Below, in pieces: positions 40,585-52,381 of a DNA stretch of 64,000 nt. A program made the position numbers and the translations under genes. The notes below the pieces were generated by a model, which saw only the letters and a program-made list of their open reading frames with translations, ran no database searches and was not told where the DNA came from. Positions within the stretch are counted from its first letter, which is position 1; each line of letters starts with the position of its first letter. The stretch lies in the NCBI GenBank assembly GCA_016271365.2, contig CM028131.1:171124501-171188500 (forward strand), written 5' to 3'. The DNA is from Neoceratodus forsteri. Its lineage: Eukaryota; Chordata; Ceratodontiformes; Ceratodontidae.

Positions 40585-42162
40585 ATGTCAAATCATTTGC
40601 TTCTGGATCTGTTCTTACAAGGACCAATACAGCAAAGACTAAATCTGTATGCCAGAAAAGTAGAGAAAGACCTATCCAGCGGGACCTCAACTAGCCCCAT
40701 TCCTGCCATTAGGGTCTGTGTCAATGCCAGTGCCAGGGCCACTGCCAGGCTCTGTGAATCCACTGCCAGCACCAATTATTCTAGGTCCAACCCCATTGGC
40801 CCCACTGTTGGTGCCACAGCTGGTCTTGCCCATTCCCCTTCTGTCACTCCCATCTGCCCCACATCCTGACAATCCCCCACAGCCAGGTAAAACAAGTTCA
40901 CTGCCTCAGATGGTGGCTCCTACCAGCACTCCACTGATACTAGAGGAAAAGATGGACAAGTTGTTGGCTTTGATGGCACAAAAGGAGAAAAAACAGCTAG
41001 AGGCACAGGGGGGATGGGGGCAGGGTACTGGGCCATCAGGGCAGGGGATTTGGGGCAGCAGCAGGCTGAGCAGATGGTCCAGGGGTCATACATATCTATC
41101 GCTGAGCTAATAGGATCTCACTTGCTGGAGAAGGTGCAGCAGGAGATTGCTGGAGAGGGACTCGTGGATGTTTTCACACTATGCAACAGGCCCAAAGAGC
41201 CAGAGATAGAAAAGGATTCTGAGAAGGAAAAATTAAATGGGGATGGGGTAGAGCAGAAGTGTAAGGTAGTTATTCAATGCAACTGGGAGAACTGGAAGGT
41301 GGGCTTTTCCATCCATGTTGGCCTGTTAATAGAATTGTGTCCACAAAAGGCCCAGGGTTTGTGGAGTTATTATAGCTGCAACATGGCAATGCATGCATCA
41401 AAAGGGGGTTGGGGATGGTTGGAATATGACAAGGAGTTTCAAAGGAGGAAGCAGAATGATACCAGCAGGGCCTGGGGGCCTGGGATCATCCTCTTCTGTA
41501 GGCCATAAAAGCTGGGGCTGGAGAGTACGGATACGGACAGTGGCTTGGAGGCAGGTTTTACATCAGGGAGTAGAGGTTCATCAGCAGGGAACTCAGAAAA
41601 GAGGGGGAATGGTGGGCTGTGTTACCACTGCAACCATGGGAAATGCAATTTGGAGGCCTGAAAATGCAAGCATGAATGCTTTGCTTGTGGTAAGAACCAC
41701 CCCTTCAGGCAATGCACAAAAGGGACTAGTCCATAGCCCTTTCAGAAAGGACTGGGCAAACCTTTCAGCCCCAATAACAGTGGAGCATGTTGAGAGTTGG
41801 TTACAGAGACATCGAGGCAGGAAGGCCACCTGGTCACTGGCAGAGGGTTTTGCTCAGGGCTTCAGGATCTCGTACATAGTCACTTGCAATGTTTACGAGT
41901 CAGAGAATCTAAAATCTGTCAGGGACTGGCTGGACATAGTTAAAAAAAATGGAGAAAGAGGAAACACTAGGCAGGGTTAGTGGGCCCTTTGACTAGACCC
42001 CTTACACTAACCTTTGAGTGTCACCGACCTGGTGCCAAAGAAGGCTCCGGGGTAGAACCAATTAATAAGCAGGTTTATCACAGCCATGTAGGCATGACAG
42101 CAGCAGAGCACTGTAGATGTTTGGCAGCATGGCAGTTGCACAGCATTATAAAGGGGAGTTAA
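40585..42162 (+). mobile_element. YR-retrotransposon (DIRS/Ngaro-type) gag to early RT remnant
   Basis: A Pro-rich N-terminal segment (40718-40900 in one frame) precedes 'EEKMDKLLALMAQKEKKQLE', then a cysteine-rich knuckle and a linker 'VEHVESWLQRHRGRKATWSL' 'AEGFAQGFRISY'. Next come 'SENLKSVRDWLD' and, in a shifted frame, 'GRVSGPFD', 'TPYTNL' and 'LVPKKAPG'. In DIRS and Ngaro polyproteins exactly this order leads into the RT (GPF..PP..NL..SP.G.VPKK). The RT itself is lost after about 42090. This is a different copy and strand from the DIRS element at 12-18 kb, which lacks this very region. Confidence 0.7.
41618..41715 (+). pseudogene. Gag-type zinc knuckle of the YR retrotransposon
   Basis: The frame reads CYHCNHGKCNLEA, a stop (about 41657), then KCKHECFACGKNHPFRQC. 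Cysteine/histidine spacing C-x2-C-x5-C ... C-x3-C-x2-C-x4-H-x4-C fits the compound CCCH/CCHC knuckle found in DIRS/Ngaro gag proteins, where it binds the RNA. One nonsense change has broken it. Confidence 0.65.
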
Positions 42163-43060
42163 CAGGGTTGTTGCTCCATTTCAGGTGGACCCTGAGTCTA
42201 GGGAGAGGTGAGGCCTCGCTGGCTTGTACTGGGGTACCAACTAGAGGTGAAGAATAATTCACTGATGTAGGTCACCAATCAGAGGCACCCATGACAGGGG
42301 AGGTGCTCTACAGACTGGCCTGTTCAGAGCCACCTCTCACATCTAGACACTTAGAGGCTTCAGGAAGTGATAATCAGTATGTCGGCTCTCTCCAAAGGGG
42401 AGGGAGGGCCTATACATTTTATGTAAATGAATTAATTCATTAGCTGTGACTACCCTGCTGTACACATTATGCCAATATGGTTCATATTGTATATTTGATG
42501 ATATTGAACTAAATGGCTGGTATTAATAAATGCATGGCTGTGGCTGTTTCCTCCAAGCATGCTGTTCACCTCATTTGTGTTGCTGAAGGAAGTGGTTGCG
42601 ACCTAGAAGACAATAGAACTCTATTCCAGCTGAGATTCAACAAAGTCCTTACACAGTTTTGTTTTGCAGTAGGTACCGTGAACACTTACTCAAAGTGTTT
42701 AAGTGATCCGAACCTTGATTCATATTACCTGGCTAAGACTGGTGATTTTGCGTTTATCTGCTCAATTACATTAGCTAACACAATTTGCTAAGTTATACCC
42801 ATGGCTTTTTATTTCTCTTTGAATCTGAACCTCTCCTGTCCCCTATGGATTTGCAGAAGCTTTTCACTGTTTCTGTTTACATTAACTGTATTACATGCTG
42901 TTTTTCTACTAATGCTGTACTGTTCATTGACTTGCTTTTGCCTAAAATGTTATTGTCTTGTACCTTTCTTTCTAATGCATTGCTTGGGTTCCATGCTATA
43001 ATGGGGCGATCGCTGTTTGGGCAAGTGTACATTGACGCAAATAAATAACGGCAATGTACA
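42163..43060. other. No recognisable gene; possible 3' remnant of the YR element
   Basis: Mixed sequence. TATTAATAAATGCATGGCTG at 42520 looks like a polyadenylation-type 3' end and might close the YR element after an internal deletion, but nothing else confirms it. No protein is recognised in 42513-43048. Confidence 0.3.
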
Positions 43061-43460
43061 CTCATGGCGACTTCAAAGGCTGTGACCGTGACTTTAACGG
43101 ATGTGGGGGCTGCACCCCCCATCTACAGATTCTCAACTCTAGGGGGGTGCATGTGAGGGGTGTGTTACAAAAATTAAAAACTCAGCTCCAACACAAAAAG
43201 TGATGCCTGCCTCAGAACCGAACCTGGCACCCTCCCAAAGCCAGTCAGCCACCCTCACCACCACACCACATGGCCAGCTCAGCAGCCAACCACCACACTA
43301 CCTCCCACATACCCTCCTTCCCCTTCCCCTTCTGCCCCTCACAAGGTGTGGTCCCACTCCCCCATACCCGTGTATAGTTCCTGTCGCCCTTCTTTGCCCA
43401 CCATGGTATCCTGTTGCTACCCTGCCAGGTTGCCCAGAATACAGGCACCATGATTAAGTT
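43061..43460 (-). repeat. Possible tRNA-like SINE head
   Basis: On the minus strand, GGTGTGGTGGTGAGGGTGGC (A-box-like, near 43265) is followed about 40 bp later by CAGGTTCGGTTCTGAGGC, a good B-box consensus GGTTCGGTTC. The spacing fits a tRNA-derived promoter. I see no target duplication, tail or second copy, so this is only a candidate. Confidence 0.3.
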
Positions 43461-43679
43461 GTAATTTTTGAAGTCGCTCAGTCGTGGTTGCTGTGTTCAC
43501 AGGATACCCATTGCTTGTATGTCATCTCCCTGGTCATGCCTGATCATAGGCAGCTGTTTGCCTAGTGCACTTACAGTACCTGGTCAACCAAAACTAAATA
43601 ATAAATATTAGTATGTTACCTGTCAATATACAATACACAGTAGGTACTAGTAAAATAACATTGAAAAATCATGTTATTT

Positions 43680-44336
43680 TACTATTGACTTCTTTCTTCA
43701 CCGGACTCCTGGCCTCTCTCCAGTGTGGTTGCACAGGTAACCCCTTCTCCCACACTCCTGAAGCCCTCCTACTGACTCCTGGCTTGAGCCCATCCCTCTC
43801 CAACTCCTCTGGCCACCCAACCCCCTGCCTCTGAGCCCCTTGTGATGGGACCTCTAACTACTACTTTTGCTCTATCTACAATCTATCAGAGTGACCAAGG
43901 AGCAGAGGAAGAACCAATCGTTGGCCGGCAGGACCTGGAACTGTGCATGGGAGCCATCCCTCTGGATCCACCTTTGCCTACCAGGTGACTGGGGTTTTTC
44001 CACTTTTCTGCTCCCCCAGGCTCAGCTGTGCAACGTGTACCAGAGTGAGACGTGCATGCTTCCGCATACATTCACTGGAATGCCTCCACAGCCAATCCCC
44101 TTACTGGAGATCCTGACTGCTGCTACACCCCCAGTCTCCACTGGGGGCCATCAGACAGCATGATCTGCTACACCTCCCGCCCAGGAAAGGACAACTATCT
44201 TTCGGATGCTCGATCCTTTCCTTCCCCACCAACCCGAGTTCACTCCTAAACCCGGGTCACCGTCGTGGCTCAAGGAAAGGCATTCAGTGCCTCAGCCCTC
44301 TGTGCCACCAGGCTGACTCTACTATTGGCTTCTTTC
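43680..44336 (-). mobile_element. SINE-X copy 3 (- strand) with 17-bp target duplication
   Basis: Body 43697-44319 (623 bp) between TACTATTGACTTCTTTC (43680-43696) and TACTATTGGCTTCTTTC (44320-44336), one mismatch. The minus strand starts GTCAGCCTGGTGGCACAGAG, then GACCCGGGTTTAGGAGTGAA (B-box position), and shares the CCCCCAGTGGAGACTGGGGG hairpin with copy 1. No A-tail remains at the 3' side. The copy interrupts an AT-rich palindromic ATGTTATTTTACTA tract. Confidence 0.85.
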
Positions 44337-44599
44337 AATGTTATTTTACTAGTAGTTATGTTATTTAAATCTCATGGTATACAGAGAACATTCTAAGAGG
44401 TAGCTTCAGCTATAATTGCCATTTAGTGAGACCGTTGATTTCATTCCTCCCTTGCACTCATGGCTAAGCTTAGCCACTTAGCCACCCATTGCAAGGGAAC
44501 AATGACAGCAATATTCTGCAGTGAAAAACAATCATGTTTAAGTTACCTCATAGAATATTCCCTACATATTTATTTGTTTATATTTTTAAAAATTGGTAA
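44337..44599. other. No recognisable feature
   Basis: Short AT-rich stretch between SINE-X and the LINE-C fragment. Confidence 0.3.
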
Positions 44600-45595
44600 C
44601 CGGGAAAGGCTCACTGAGCCAAGGTTTCAGGTGTGATCCCGTGGAGGGGGATACAGACAGAATGACTTACATCTGAGAATTGTATCGGGATAACAGAAAA
44701 ACATCTGAGAACAGAATAAAGCAAATAGTGGTTACAATAGACATCGAAACAGCTGATGTAGCACAGAGATACTGCATGTAAAAGCAGCAGCAGTGTGTAC
44801 CACAATATAAATGGACACTCGTAAGAGAGTCAGCAAAAGTGCTCAGTGCCTGATGGAGCAGGTGACAGTGCAAGCATTGCACAGCAAGGACTGATGGAAG
44901 AGGAAGTCACAAAGGCAGCAGCAGCACATGGTGGGACCAAGCTTGAGGGGTGATTGAAGAGAGGGGGAAAGAGTCAAGGGGGGTGGTTGCAGGAACCGGG
45001 AGGAGCAGAAATATGCTTTAGTTGGCATTTAAAAGCAGGAAGTGAGGGGGAGACACTTGGGGAAGAAGGGAGCTGGTTCCAGAGGGAAGGGAAGAGCTAG
45101 GAGAAAGCTGATTGATCTGCAGAGGAAAGAGGATGGGGATGAAGAAGGTATGGGAGTCCCTGGAGTCAGAGGGTAAGAAGAAAATGGCACAGGGGAGAGT
45201 AGTGAAGAAAGGTAGGTAGGTAGGAAGGAAGGAAGGGACCCAAATCAGTATTTGGCTATAAAGGAGGCACAGTAGGACTTGCGATGACCGGGTAGCTGGA
45301 GGACGGAGAGGGAGGAATGGGGAGAGTAATGTAGAGTGCAGGGAGAAGAGTGGGTAGCAAAACAACATAAGGCATTGTAGAGAGACTGTAGTCTGGCAAG
45401 GCAGGAAAAAGTGATGGTACTATAGACCATGTCCACATAGTTGAAGAACAAAAGAACCATTTTAGTAACCAGCTCACAGTAGACCTAGAGGGAGAGACAG
45501 TCCTTGTGACGGTACAGGGCACCGAGTCTAGAATGAAGCTTGGTATGGATGGCATCAATGTGGGCAGAGAAGGCAACAGTAGTGCTGAATAAATT
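44600..45595 (-). mobile_element. LINE-C fragment 2 (RT C-terminus and 3' region, - strand)
   Basis: Reading down from 45580: 'HIDAIHTKLHSRLGALYRHK', 'YCELVTKMVLLFFNYVDMVY' and 'LARLQSLYNALCCFATHSSP'. The first two blocks match fragment 3 at 46740-46920 ('HIDAIHHKLHPKLGALYRNK', 'ILKMILPIFDYGDLVY'). Downstream is a CT-rich (plus strand GA-rich) 3' region to about 44600. The open frames in that region are compositional. 5' truncated, several stops. Confidence 0.78.
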
Positions 45596-46065
45596 GAGCA
45601 AATAAATCATGTTATTTTGGGATAAATATTTTTATTTTCAGTTAGAACATGTGTTATTTCACTTATAACACATTATTACACTTAGAAGATGTTATTTCTA
45701 CTTAGAATCTAGAAATAGAATACAAAAAAACATTGGCCAGACAGATAGCTTACAATAGGCAGAAAGGCAGTTTTAAAGTACGGTATAACATGGTAAAAGA
45801 CTAATGAAAGCATAACAGATTTGCAGCAGAATAACATAGTGAATAACATAGTTATCTTCACACATGACTAATGTACATATAAATATATAACTAAGTGCAG
45901 TTGAATGGTAGGTCAAGCACGGTGGCGAAAATGTAATTCTAGTTACATAGAATACTGCAAAAACAAGTGTGAAGAACAGTGTTTAGGTGCTTCATGAAGA
46001 CAGTTACCATGTGACCATGTGTGGAGTCTGCCCTTGATCCTTTGTTGCCTCATTAGCTCTCATTT
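45596..46065. other. AT-rich DNA without a gene
   Basis: Holds short repeats of ATGTTATTT and AATAACATAGT near 45610-45700 and 45825-45850; no coding similarity. Confidence 0.3.
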
Positions 46066-47390
46066 CTTGAAAAATCCTTCTTTTTCATACCTTTGCAGTC
46101 TGGATTTAGGAAATCCCACTCCATTTCCACCTCCCTCCTTCAGCTCTCTGACTCCATACTCACAGATATGGATCAATGATTAATTACTTCTACCATTTTT
46201 GTTGATCTTGCTGAAGCTTTTGACACTGAGGCACATCCCCTCCTTCTGGACAAACATAAAGCAGCAGACCTCTCTGACTCTTCTACCAGTCAGGTTCGTT
46301 TTTACATTGAAGGAAGGTCTCAAGCTGTCCAGATTAGAAAATCCATCTCATCCCACTTCCCATTACCTCAGGTGCACCTCAAGGGTCTGTCCTTGGTTCT
46401 ATTCTCTTTTCTATATTCTTAAATGACCTCTCAACCATCTGCTTCTCTGCATCCATTCATATGCATACTAATGACACAGTTGTTTGTGCTTCTGACTCCT
46501 CTTCCCATGACCTTTCCTCCTGGCTGCAGTTGGATTTTGACAACATTCAACACTGGTTCAGTTCTAACCTACTGTCCTTCAATGCCAAATAAACTGCCTC
46601 CATGACCTTTGACACCAGTCAGAGGCTTGCCAGACTTGCTTCTCTCCCACTGTTTAATACTCTTGATGGTGCTAAAATTGAGGATGTTCCCTGCTTTAAG
46701 AATCTCAGGATCTGCCTCAACTGGCATCTTGATTTCTAGGTGCATATTGATGCAATTCACCATAAGCTACACCCTAAGCTCGGAGCATTGTACAGGAATA
46801 AGGTGAGTATTTTGCTTCCTGCCCACCGAGAAATTATATTAAAAATGATTCTCCCTATCTTTGACTATGGTGATTTAGTCTACTGTGGAGCTGATAAATC
46901 CTCCCTTGCCAGACTGAACCCTTTTTTCATTCTTTTTATCTTTTTGCTTTAGATTGCCTCGCTTGTACTCGCTACTGCTCTCTTTACTCAGCCCTTTCTC
47001 TCACCTCTCTTGATGATCGGTGCCTTTCCCATTGTATATCTTTTCTATCTAAATTTGGGTTTGCCATTCTTTCTGCTTATCTCAAATCCTTTCTATCCTC
47101 TTTCTCCTTCTTTCTACTACCCTCTCTGCAACAATTCTTCCCATTCCCTCTCTATTCCTTTTAGAAAATCTACTGCTGGTCAATCTGCTTTTCCTTACTG
47201 ATCTCCTAAACTTTGGTTCTCCCTTCCCCTTTCAATTAGTTCCACATCTTCTCCTCCTTCCCTAAAGTCTCTTTGTTATGACCTTCGCTATCCTACCTGC
47301 AACTATCTCTGACCCTTTCTTCTTCACTAGTGTTCCCCTGTTCATGCCTTTCCACTGCTTTTCCCTTCTTTAGATACTGTATAAGAGAAG
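46066..47390 (+). mobile_element. LINE-C fragment 3 (RT to 3' region)
   Basis: Begins 'LQSGFRKSHSISTSLLQLSD' near 46095 and box A 'STIFVDLAEAFDT' near 46190. A frame-shifted box B (SGAPQGSVLGS.LFSIFLNDL) follows near 46380 and a degraded box C 'HMHTNDTVV' near 46460. Further on are 'FNAK', 'HIDAIHHKLHPKLGALYRNK' (46742) and 'PIFDYGDLVY'. After 46930 comes a CT-rich 3' region as in fragment 2. The fingers domain and endonuclease are missing. At least four frames are needed to read it, so the copy is old. Confidence 0.8.
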
Positions 47391-47396
47391 AGATAT

Positions 47397-48240
47397 TTTC
47401 ACCCCAGACATGGGTGCCTCTGCTGCTGCAAGCAGCCTGGCAGGTCCCAACTGTCCACCAGCTGCCTCCTCACTCTACTGCCCACTGATCACCAAACCAA
47501 AGCTTCACCCCTGACACGGGTACTTCTGCTGCTGCAAGCAGCCTGGTGGGTCCCCACTGTCTACCGGCTGCCTCCTTGCTGTACTGCCCACTGATCACCA
47601 GACCAAACCTTCACCTCTGACACAGGTGCCTCTGGTGCTGCAAGCAGTCATCGGGTCCCCACTGTCCACCAGCTGCCTCCTCGCTGTACTGCCCACCAAT
47701 CACCAGATCGAAGCTTCACCTCTGACATGGGTTCCTCTACTGCTGCAAGTAGGCTGGCGGGTCACCAATGTCAGCCGGCTGCCTCCTCACTGTACTGCCC
47801 ACCAATTACCAGACCAAAGCTTCACCCCTGATGTGAGTGCATCTGCTGCTGCAAGCAGCCCAACAGGTCTCCACTGTCTGCCAGCTGCCTCCTTGCTGTA
47901 TTGCCCACCGATCACCAGATCAAAGCTTCACCCCTGACAAGGGTGCCTCTGCTGTTGTAAGCGCCCGTCAGGTCCCCACTGTCTGCCGGCTGCCTCCTCA
48001 CTGTAATGCCCATCGATCACCAGACTGAAGCTTTATCCCTGACATGGATGCCTCTGCTGCTGCAAGCAGCCAGTGGGTCCCGACTGTCTGCCAGCTGCCC
48101 CCTTGCTGTACTGCCCGCCAATCACCAGACCAAAGCTTCATCCCTGACACGGGTGCCTCTTCTGCTGCAAGCAGCCTGGCGAGTCCCCACTGTCCACCGT
48201 CTGCCTCCTCACTGTACTGCCCACCAATCACCAGACCGAA
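47397..48240. repeat. Minisatellite, 106-bp unit, eight copies
   Basis: Units start CTTCACCCCTGACACGGGTG at about 47398, 47504, 47609, 47715, 47820, 47926, 48030 and 48137. Each contains CTGCTGCAAGCAGCC (a small hairpin), GGGTCCCCACTGTC and 'GCCTCCTCACTGTACTGCCC', then ATCACCAGACC. Units are perhaps 85-90% alike. Because 106 is not divisible by three, open frames run through successive units in rotating frames. I do not take the 60-100-codon frames as genes. The array starts where the LINE-C 3' region ends. Confidence 0.9.
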
Positions 48241-48640
48241 GGTACACTGCTGAAACTTCTGGCGTCTCCATGCCGATTGGCCGGAACCATCGACTCTGCC
48301 TGCTGATTGGCTGCTCCACTTCTTTAATTCTTTGCTACTCCCATTCCTTTTGGACTTTAAGCTAATGTTATTTACTGATTCTGGTACTGGTTAAGTTTCA
48401 AAAAATTGTCCTGTGAATACTAATTTAAATGGGAATCTAAGCCTGTTTACAGAAATTTTGCACTATAAGAGTAGTTTCAAGTGGAGGATCTTTTAGAGTG
48501 CATGTTTTTTATGTTTTAAAGTATTACGGCTCTTTTTGTTTTAAGGTCCTGTGGTATTTTACCCTGAATCAGAAACTAAATTTAAAGTGATACAGCTTTT
48601 TGTGAACACTTCTCTGTCTAGATCAGGTTCCATTTGTGTT
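48241..48640. other. No recognisable feature
   Basis: AT-rich sequence; one TGCCGATTGG/TGCTGATTGG pair near 48273 and 48301. No coding similarity. Confidence 0.3.
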
Positions 48641-48955
48641 ACAGTTGTAAGCTATGCCCTGCAACTACTCCCATTTCTGTTTCATGTTCTCTCCTTCCAG
48701 CTTTGATCCCCGCCACCAGCCTTTGTTAAATACTCTCCCTTCCCCAGCGGCACCGCCACTAGGCAATCTTCATCCTCCCCTCTCACTAATATTGCAACTC
48801 CCCTTAAAGACACAAAATGCAGTTATAGGGCCTAACAGTTGCTGGTGTTAATCTCATAGTAACTACTTTGTCTTTGTTTCCTGATCCAAAACTCTACTCC
48901 ACCTTCTCTGCAGCTGTCGTCTTGCTGGTCTATAAGGAAGACATTTTATTATCTG

Positions 48956-49660
48956 ATGATTCTAGTTTCAAATCCAAAAATGTTCTCTCCTGTGCTTTTC
49001 ATTACATTATATAGTAGAATGGGGGTTTCCTACTTATTTTTCATGCATATTACTCTGCTATGCATCATAGATTCATGTGTTACTCCACGCCAATTTCCCT
49101 TCAGCGTGGTCACATACAGTATCACCCTGGTCTGCCATGAACCTCTTGACTCCTCAGACTCCTGTGTTTTGGCGGTCTTGATACCTACCTTAGAATGTGC
49201 ATTACAACTGGCTTGGCGAGTTGGTACTGCAACTGCACGTGCCATAGAGGATAGGATCCCATGCCCCTCTGCAATGAACCCCCAGTATTTCCTGCTTTTT
49301 ACAGCTTGGGAACTCTGCTACATATCACTAGCCCCTCTAAGTAACTGCCTCAGGGTTCCCCCAAAGCTTAATGTTAGCAGTACCAAGCGGGATAAACCCA
49401 AAGCACATAGACTACTCCTTGAAGCTACCAAGAAACTATTGCTGCTCCTATTGCTATGCTCCGGAAATGTTGAGCTCGATCCTGGTCCCCCTGCAACTAT
49501 TTTATCCCCTGCTGACCTAGCCAGTATCAAAGGCTTGAGCTTCATGCACATTAATGCGTGTAGCCTCCTAAAAAAGTTTGCTTCAATACAAGCCTGGTCT
49601 AGCCATATGCTGCCAGATGTATTTGTGATCACAGTCTTGGCTCTGACCAGGTACGTCTGA
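48956..49660 (+). pseudogene. LINE-B ORF N-terminal part with 2A-like motif
   Basis: A 234-codon frame. Residues 1-165 have no recognised domain but are hydrophobic near the start. Residues 160-178 read LLLLLLCSGNVELDPGPP (49463-49489 for GNVELDPGP), then 'LSFMHINACSLLKKFASIQA', the first strand of the AP-type endonuclease. The start at 48956 is only the first ATG; the real initiation site may differ. The frame breaks after 'VFVITVLALT', where 'VFVITETWL' is expected. Rex/L2/CR1-like LINEs are known to carry 2A-like peptides (consensus DVExNPGP) at this very place. Confidence 0.75.
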
Positions 49661-49667
49661 TTGGGAG

Positions 49668-50641
49668 GTGAATATTCCATCATATTCCTTATTCAGAACC
49701 GATAGGCCTTCCAGAGGAAGAGGAGTTGCCATCGATGTCAAGGATAAAATTTCCGCCTTTGTCATAGAGTCAACTTCAGTCCCCAAGGAATTTGAAAGTC
49801 TGACTCTCAAAGTCAAGCTCTCCTCTTCTATCTCATTCTGCATCCAAGGATGCTATAGGCCTCCCTCTGTGGGTCTACAGTTGTTAGATCATCTAACTAA
49901 TTTGCTGGGATCCTTGCAGTCAGAGATTATTATATTAGAAGACCTTAATTTGGACTGGTCGTCCACTTCTCCTTACCTCCCAGGACTCTTTGTGACTCCT
50001 TTGGACTTTCACAACTCATCTCGGAGGCAATGCATCCTTATAAGAAAGACCCAAACAATTGCTCTCTACTAAATCTTTTATTAGTAAACACACCACATCT
50101 GTTTTCCCATGTCAGAGTGTTTTTCTCTGACCTTAGTGACCACTGCTTCATAGCGTGTGTAAGATCCATCCCCAAAGTACCCTCCTTTTCCACATTCTCT
50201 CTCAGGTGGAAATGGCATAACATGGATATTGGTGCATTTCTCTCTGATCTGCATGACTCCTTGAGATGGCAGGACTTCTACCTGTCAAACTCAGTACTTA
50301 CAGCTTACGATATCTTTCAGGAGATTGTGCTAGGGGCACTGAATAGGCATGTGCCACTGGTCAAAATACTCTCTAAGAAAAAAACATGCCCATGGTTTAC
50401 AGAGCAGTTAAAGGCCTCTCTTCTGCACAGAGACTGGCTTTGGAAAAAAGCTCAGAGAACAAAACTCCCTGCAGATTGGGCCTTGTTTAGAAAAGCTAGA
50501 AACCATTGTACTAGGTTGGTTAGAGAGGCCAAGGTTAGTTATCTACGTAAAGAATTGGACTCTTCCACCAATTCCTCAGCCAAGTTTGGAAAACTATCAA
50601 GGATTTTGAAGGTCATGCTGCTCCTAACACCCTGCCTATAA
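49668..50641 (+). pseudogene. LINE-B endonuclease and linker
   Basis: Two frames. 49668-50072 gives 'SYSLFRTDRPSRGRGVAIDV', 'FCIQGCYRPPSVGLQLLDHL' and 'SEIIILEDLNLDW' (GDLNLDW with one change). 50030-50641 gives 'CSLLNLLLVNTPHLFSHVRV' and 'FSDLSDHCFIACVRSI' (SDH catalytic block), then a basic linker with 'NRHVPLVKILSKKKTCPWFT'. Together they cover the endonuclease fold. The order and spacing are normal for the family. Confidence 0.82.
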
Positions 50642-52381
50642 AAATCACAACTGGTGCTTCTGTGGTGTCTGACAAATCCTCCATCCTCAACTCTTTTAAT
50701 GATCATTTCACAACTGCAGGACTTGCATTCGATACTTCTCCTGCCAATACCCTCTGGTCACAACTCAGCTTACTGGATGCATCAGCTCCAGTTACAAGCA
50801 TGGCATTCTCCCACCAGCCTACTACTCTAAAGGAAGTTGAGGATTTTCTCCTACATCTGGACACCAGGGAGAGTGCTGGGGCTGACCTCTTAGACCCCCT
50901 TCTTCTTGAAGCTGAGTCACTGTGTACTGGCAGTGCCTATCACGCATCTCTTTGACCTCTCCCTTTCACAATGTGTTATCCCCTCCCTCTGGAAAACTGC
51001 CCACATAATCCTTCTCTTCAAGTCTGGAGACCCCTGTGACCTGAACAACTATAGGCCAATCTCCTTACTCGCCACCCTATCCAAATTATTGGAGAAAATA
51101 GTGAGTACACAGCTCAGGAACTACCTTGATATTGCTAACCTGTTAAACCCCCTACAGTCTGGTTTTAGGCCACATCATAGTACTACCCTTGCAAAAGTGG
51201 CCAATGACTGGCAGTGTGCCCTGGATACTAAGAACATTTTATGCGCCATATTTCTGGATTTAATCAAGGCATTTGATACTGTTGACCATGATCTACTCCT
51301 TGTATCCCTCCAAAACATCAGCCTGGACTCCCTATCCCTGAGATGACTCTCGAACTATCTTACAGGATGGCAACAGCAAATTAAGGTAGGAGGGGAGCTT
51401 TCATCCCTGAAACCTCTTCTGAGGGGTGTACCACAAAGCTCGATACTGGGTCCATTGCTCTGCAATATACATAAACAGAATTGACTTTGATGTCAAAGCT
51501 GCTAACATTCACATTTTTGTCGATGATACGGTACTTTACATTGAAAGGTCCTCCCCAGAAGCAGCTTGCAGGGATCTTCAACAGGAATTTAACCTGCTAC
51601 AATGACAACTCCTGCAACAGAAACTCTCCTGAACACAAAGAAAACAAAGGCGATGCTTTTTTCTCCCTTTGCAAATGATAATAACCTTGCAATTCAAGGT
51701 AACTTACCTCAGATTCATATGCTCCTCGGCAAACCACTGGACTATGCTATAAAATTCAAATACCTGGGGGACTGGATAGACCAAAAGCTTTCCTTCAATG
51801 ATCACACTGATGAGCTGATAAACAAGTTGAGGCAGAGGCTTGGCCTCTTTTACAGGATCAAAAACCTACCAACATTGGAGGCAAAAAAGAGACTGGTCTA
51901 AACCACTTTCCTCACCTTATTGGATTATGCAGACTTTCTTTATAGCCAAAGCACTGCCACTGCTCAGGCCAAACTTGACATGCTATACCATAGAGCTCTA
52001 AAATTCATTACTGGACGTCCTTGTTCTACTCATCACTGCTCCCTCTATGCTGCAGAAGGTTGGTCATACCTCGGGTACAGAGGACAAAGAAATGCATCCC
52101 TCTGGACCCACAGGGCTATTACTAAATTACTGCCACAATATATCTTGGACTGTCTTCCTCTAAATGCAGTAGGTAAGCATGCCCTAAAGAGTTTTACTTA
52201 CACCTTGCTTGCAGTACTTAAGTTCAAGTCACGCTTTGGAAGGTCTGCCCTTAATCACTCTCTACCCGCACTATGGAACAACCTGCAAAAAACATTGCAT
52301 CTGGCATTCCCAATCAAACCATCAGCCTTCAAAGCACTATATTCTCATTCATTCAAGGAATCCTGTAACTGCTTCCCTTGA
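50642..52381 (+). pseudogene. LINE-B reverse transcriptase and C-terminal region
   Basis: RT blocks: 'TAHIILLFKSGDPCDLNNYR' + 'PISLLATLSKLLEKIVS' (about 50998), 'LQSGFRPHHSTTLAKVANDW', box A 'CAIFLDLIKAFDTVDHDLLL' (about 51243), box B 'LRGVPQSSILGPLL' (about 51420), and box C 'FVDDTVLYIE' in another frame (about 51517). Then 'NTKKTKAMLFSP', 'FKYLGDWIDQKLSFNDHTDE' and 'LDYADFLYSQSTATAQAKLD'. The last frame (51920-52381) ends in 'RSALNHSLPALWNNLQ', the C-terminal tail usual in this group. VDD replaces the usual ADD. Confidence 0.86.

Noticed and set aside
45018..45368. 116-codon minus-strand frame rich in Ser, Pro and Leu
   Set aside because: It is the CT-rich 3' region of LINE-C fragment 2 read as protein; the real RT residues end upstream of it.
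47397..48240. Regular repeats resembling a CRISPR array
   Set aside because: Repeat units are 106 bp head to tail with no unique spacers, there are no cas genes, and the context is eukaryotic.
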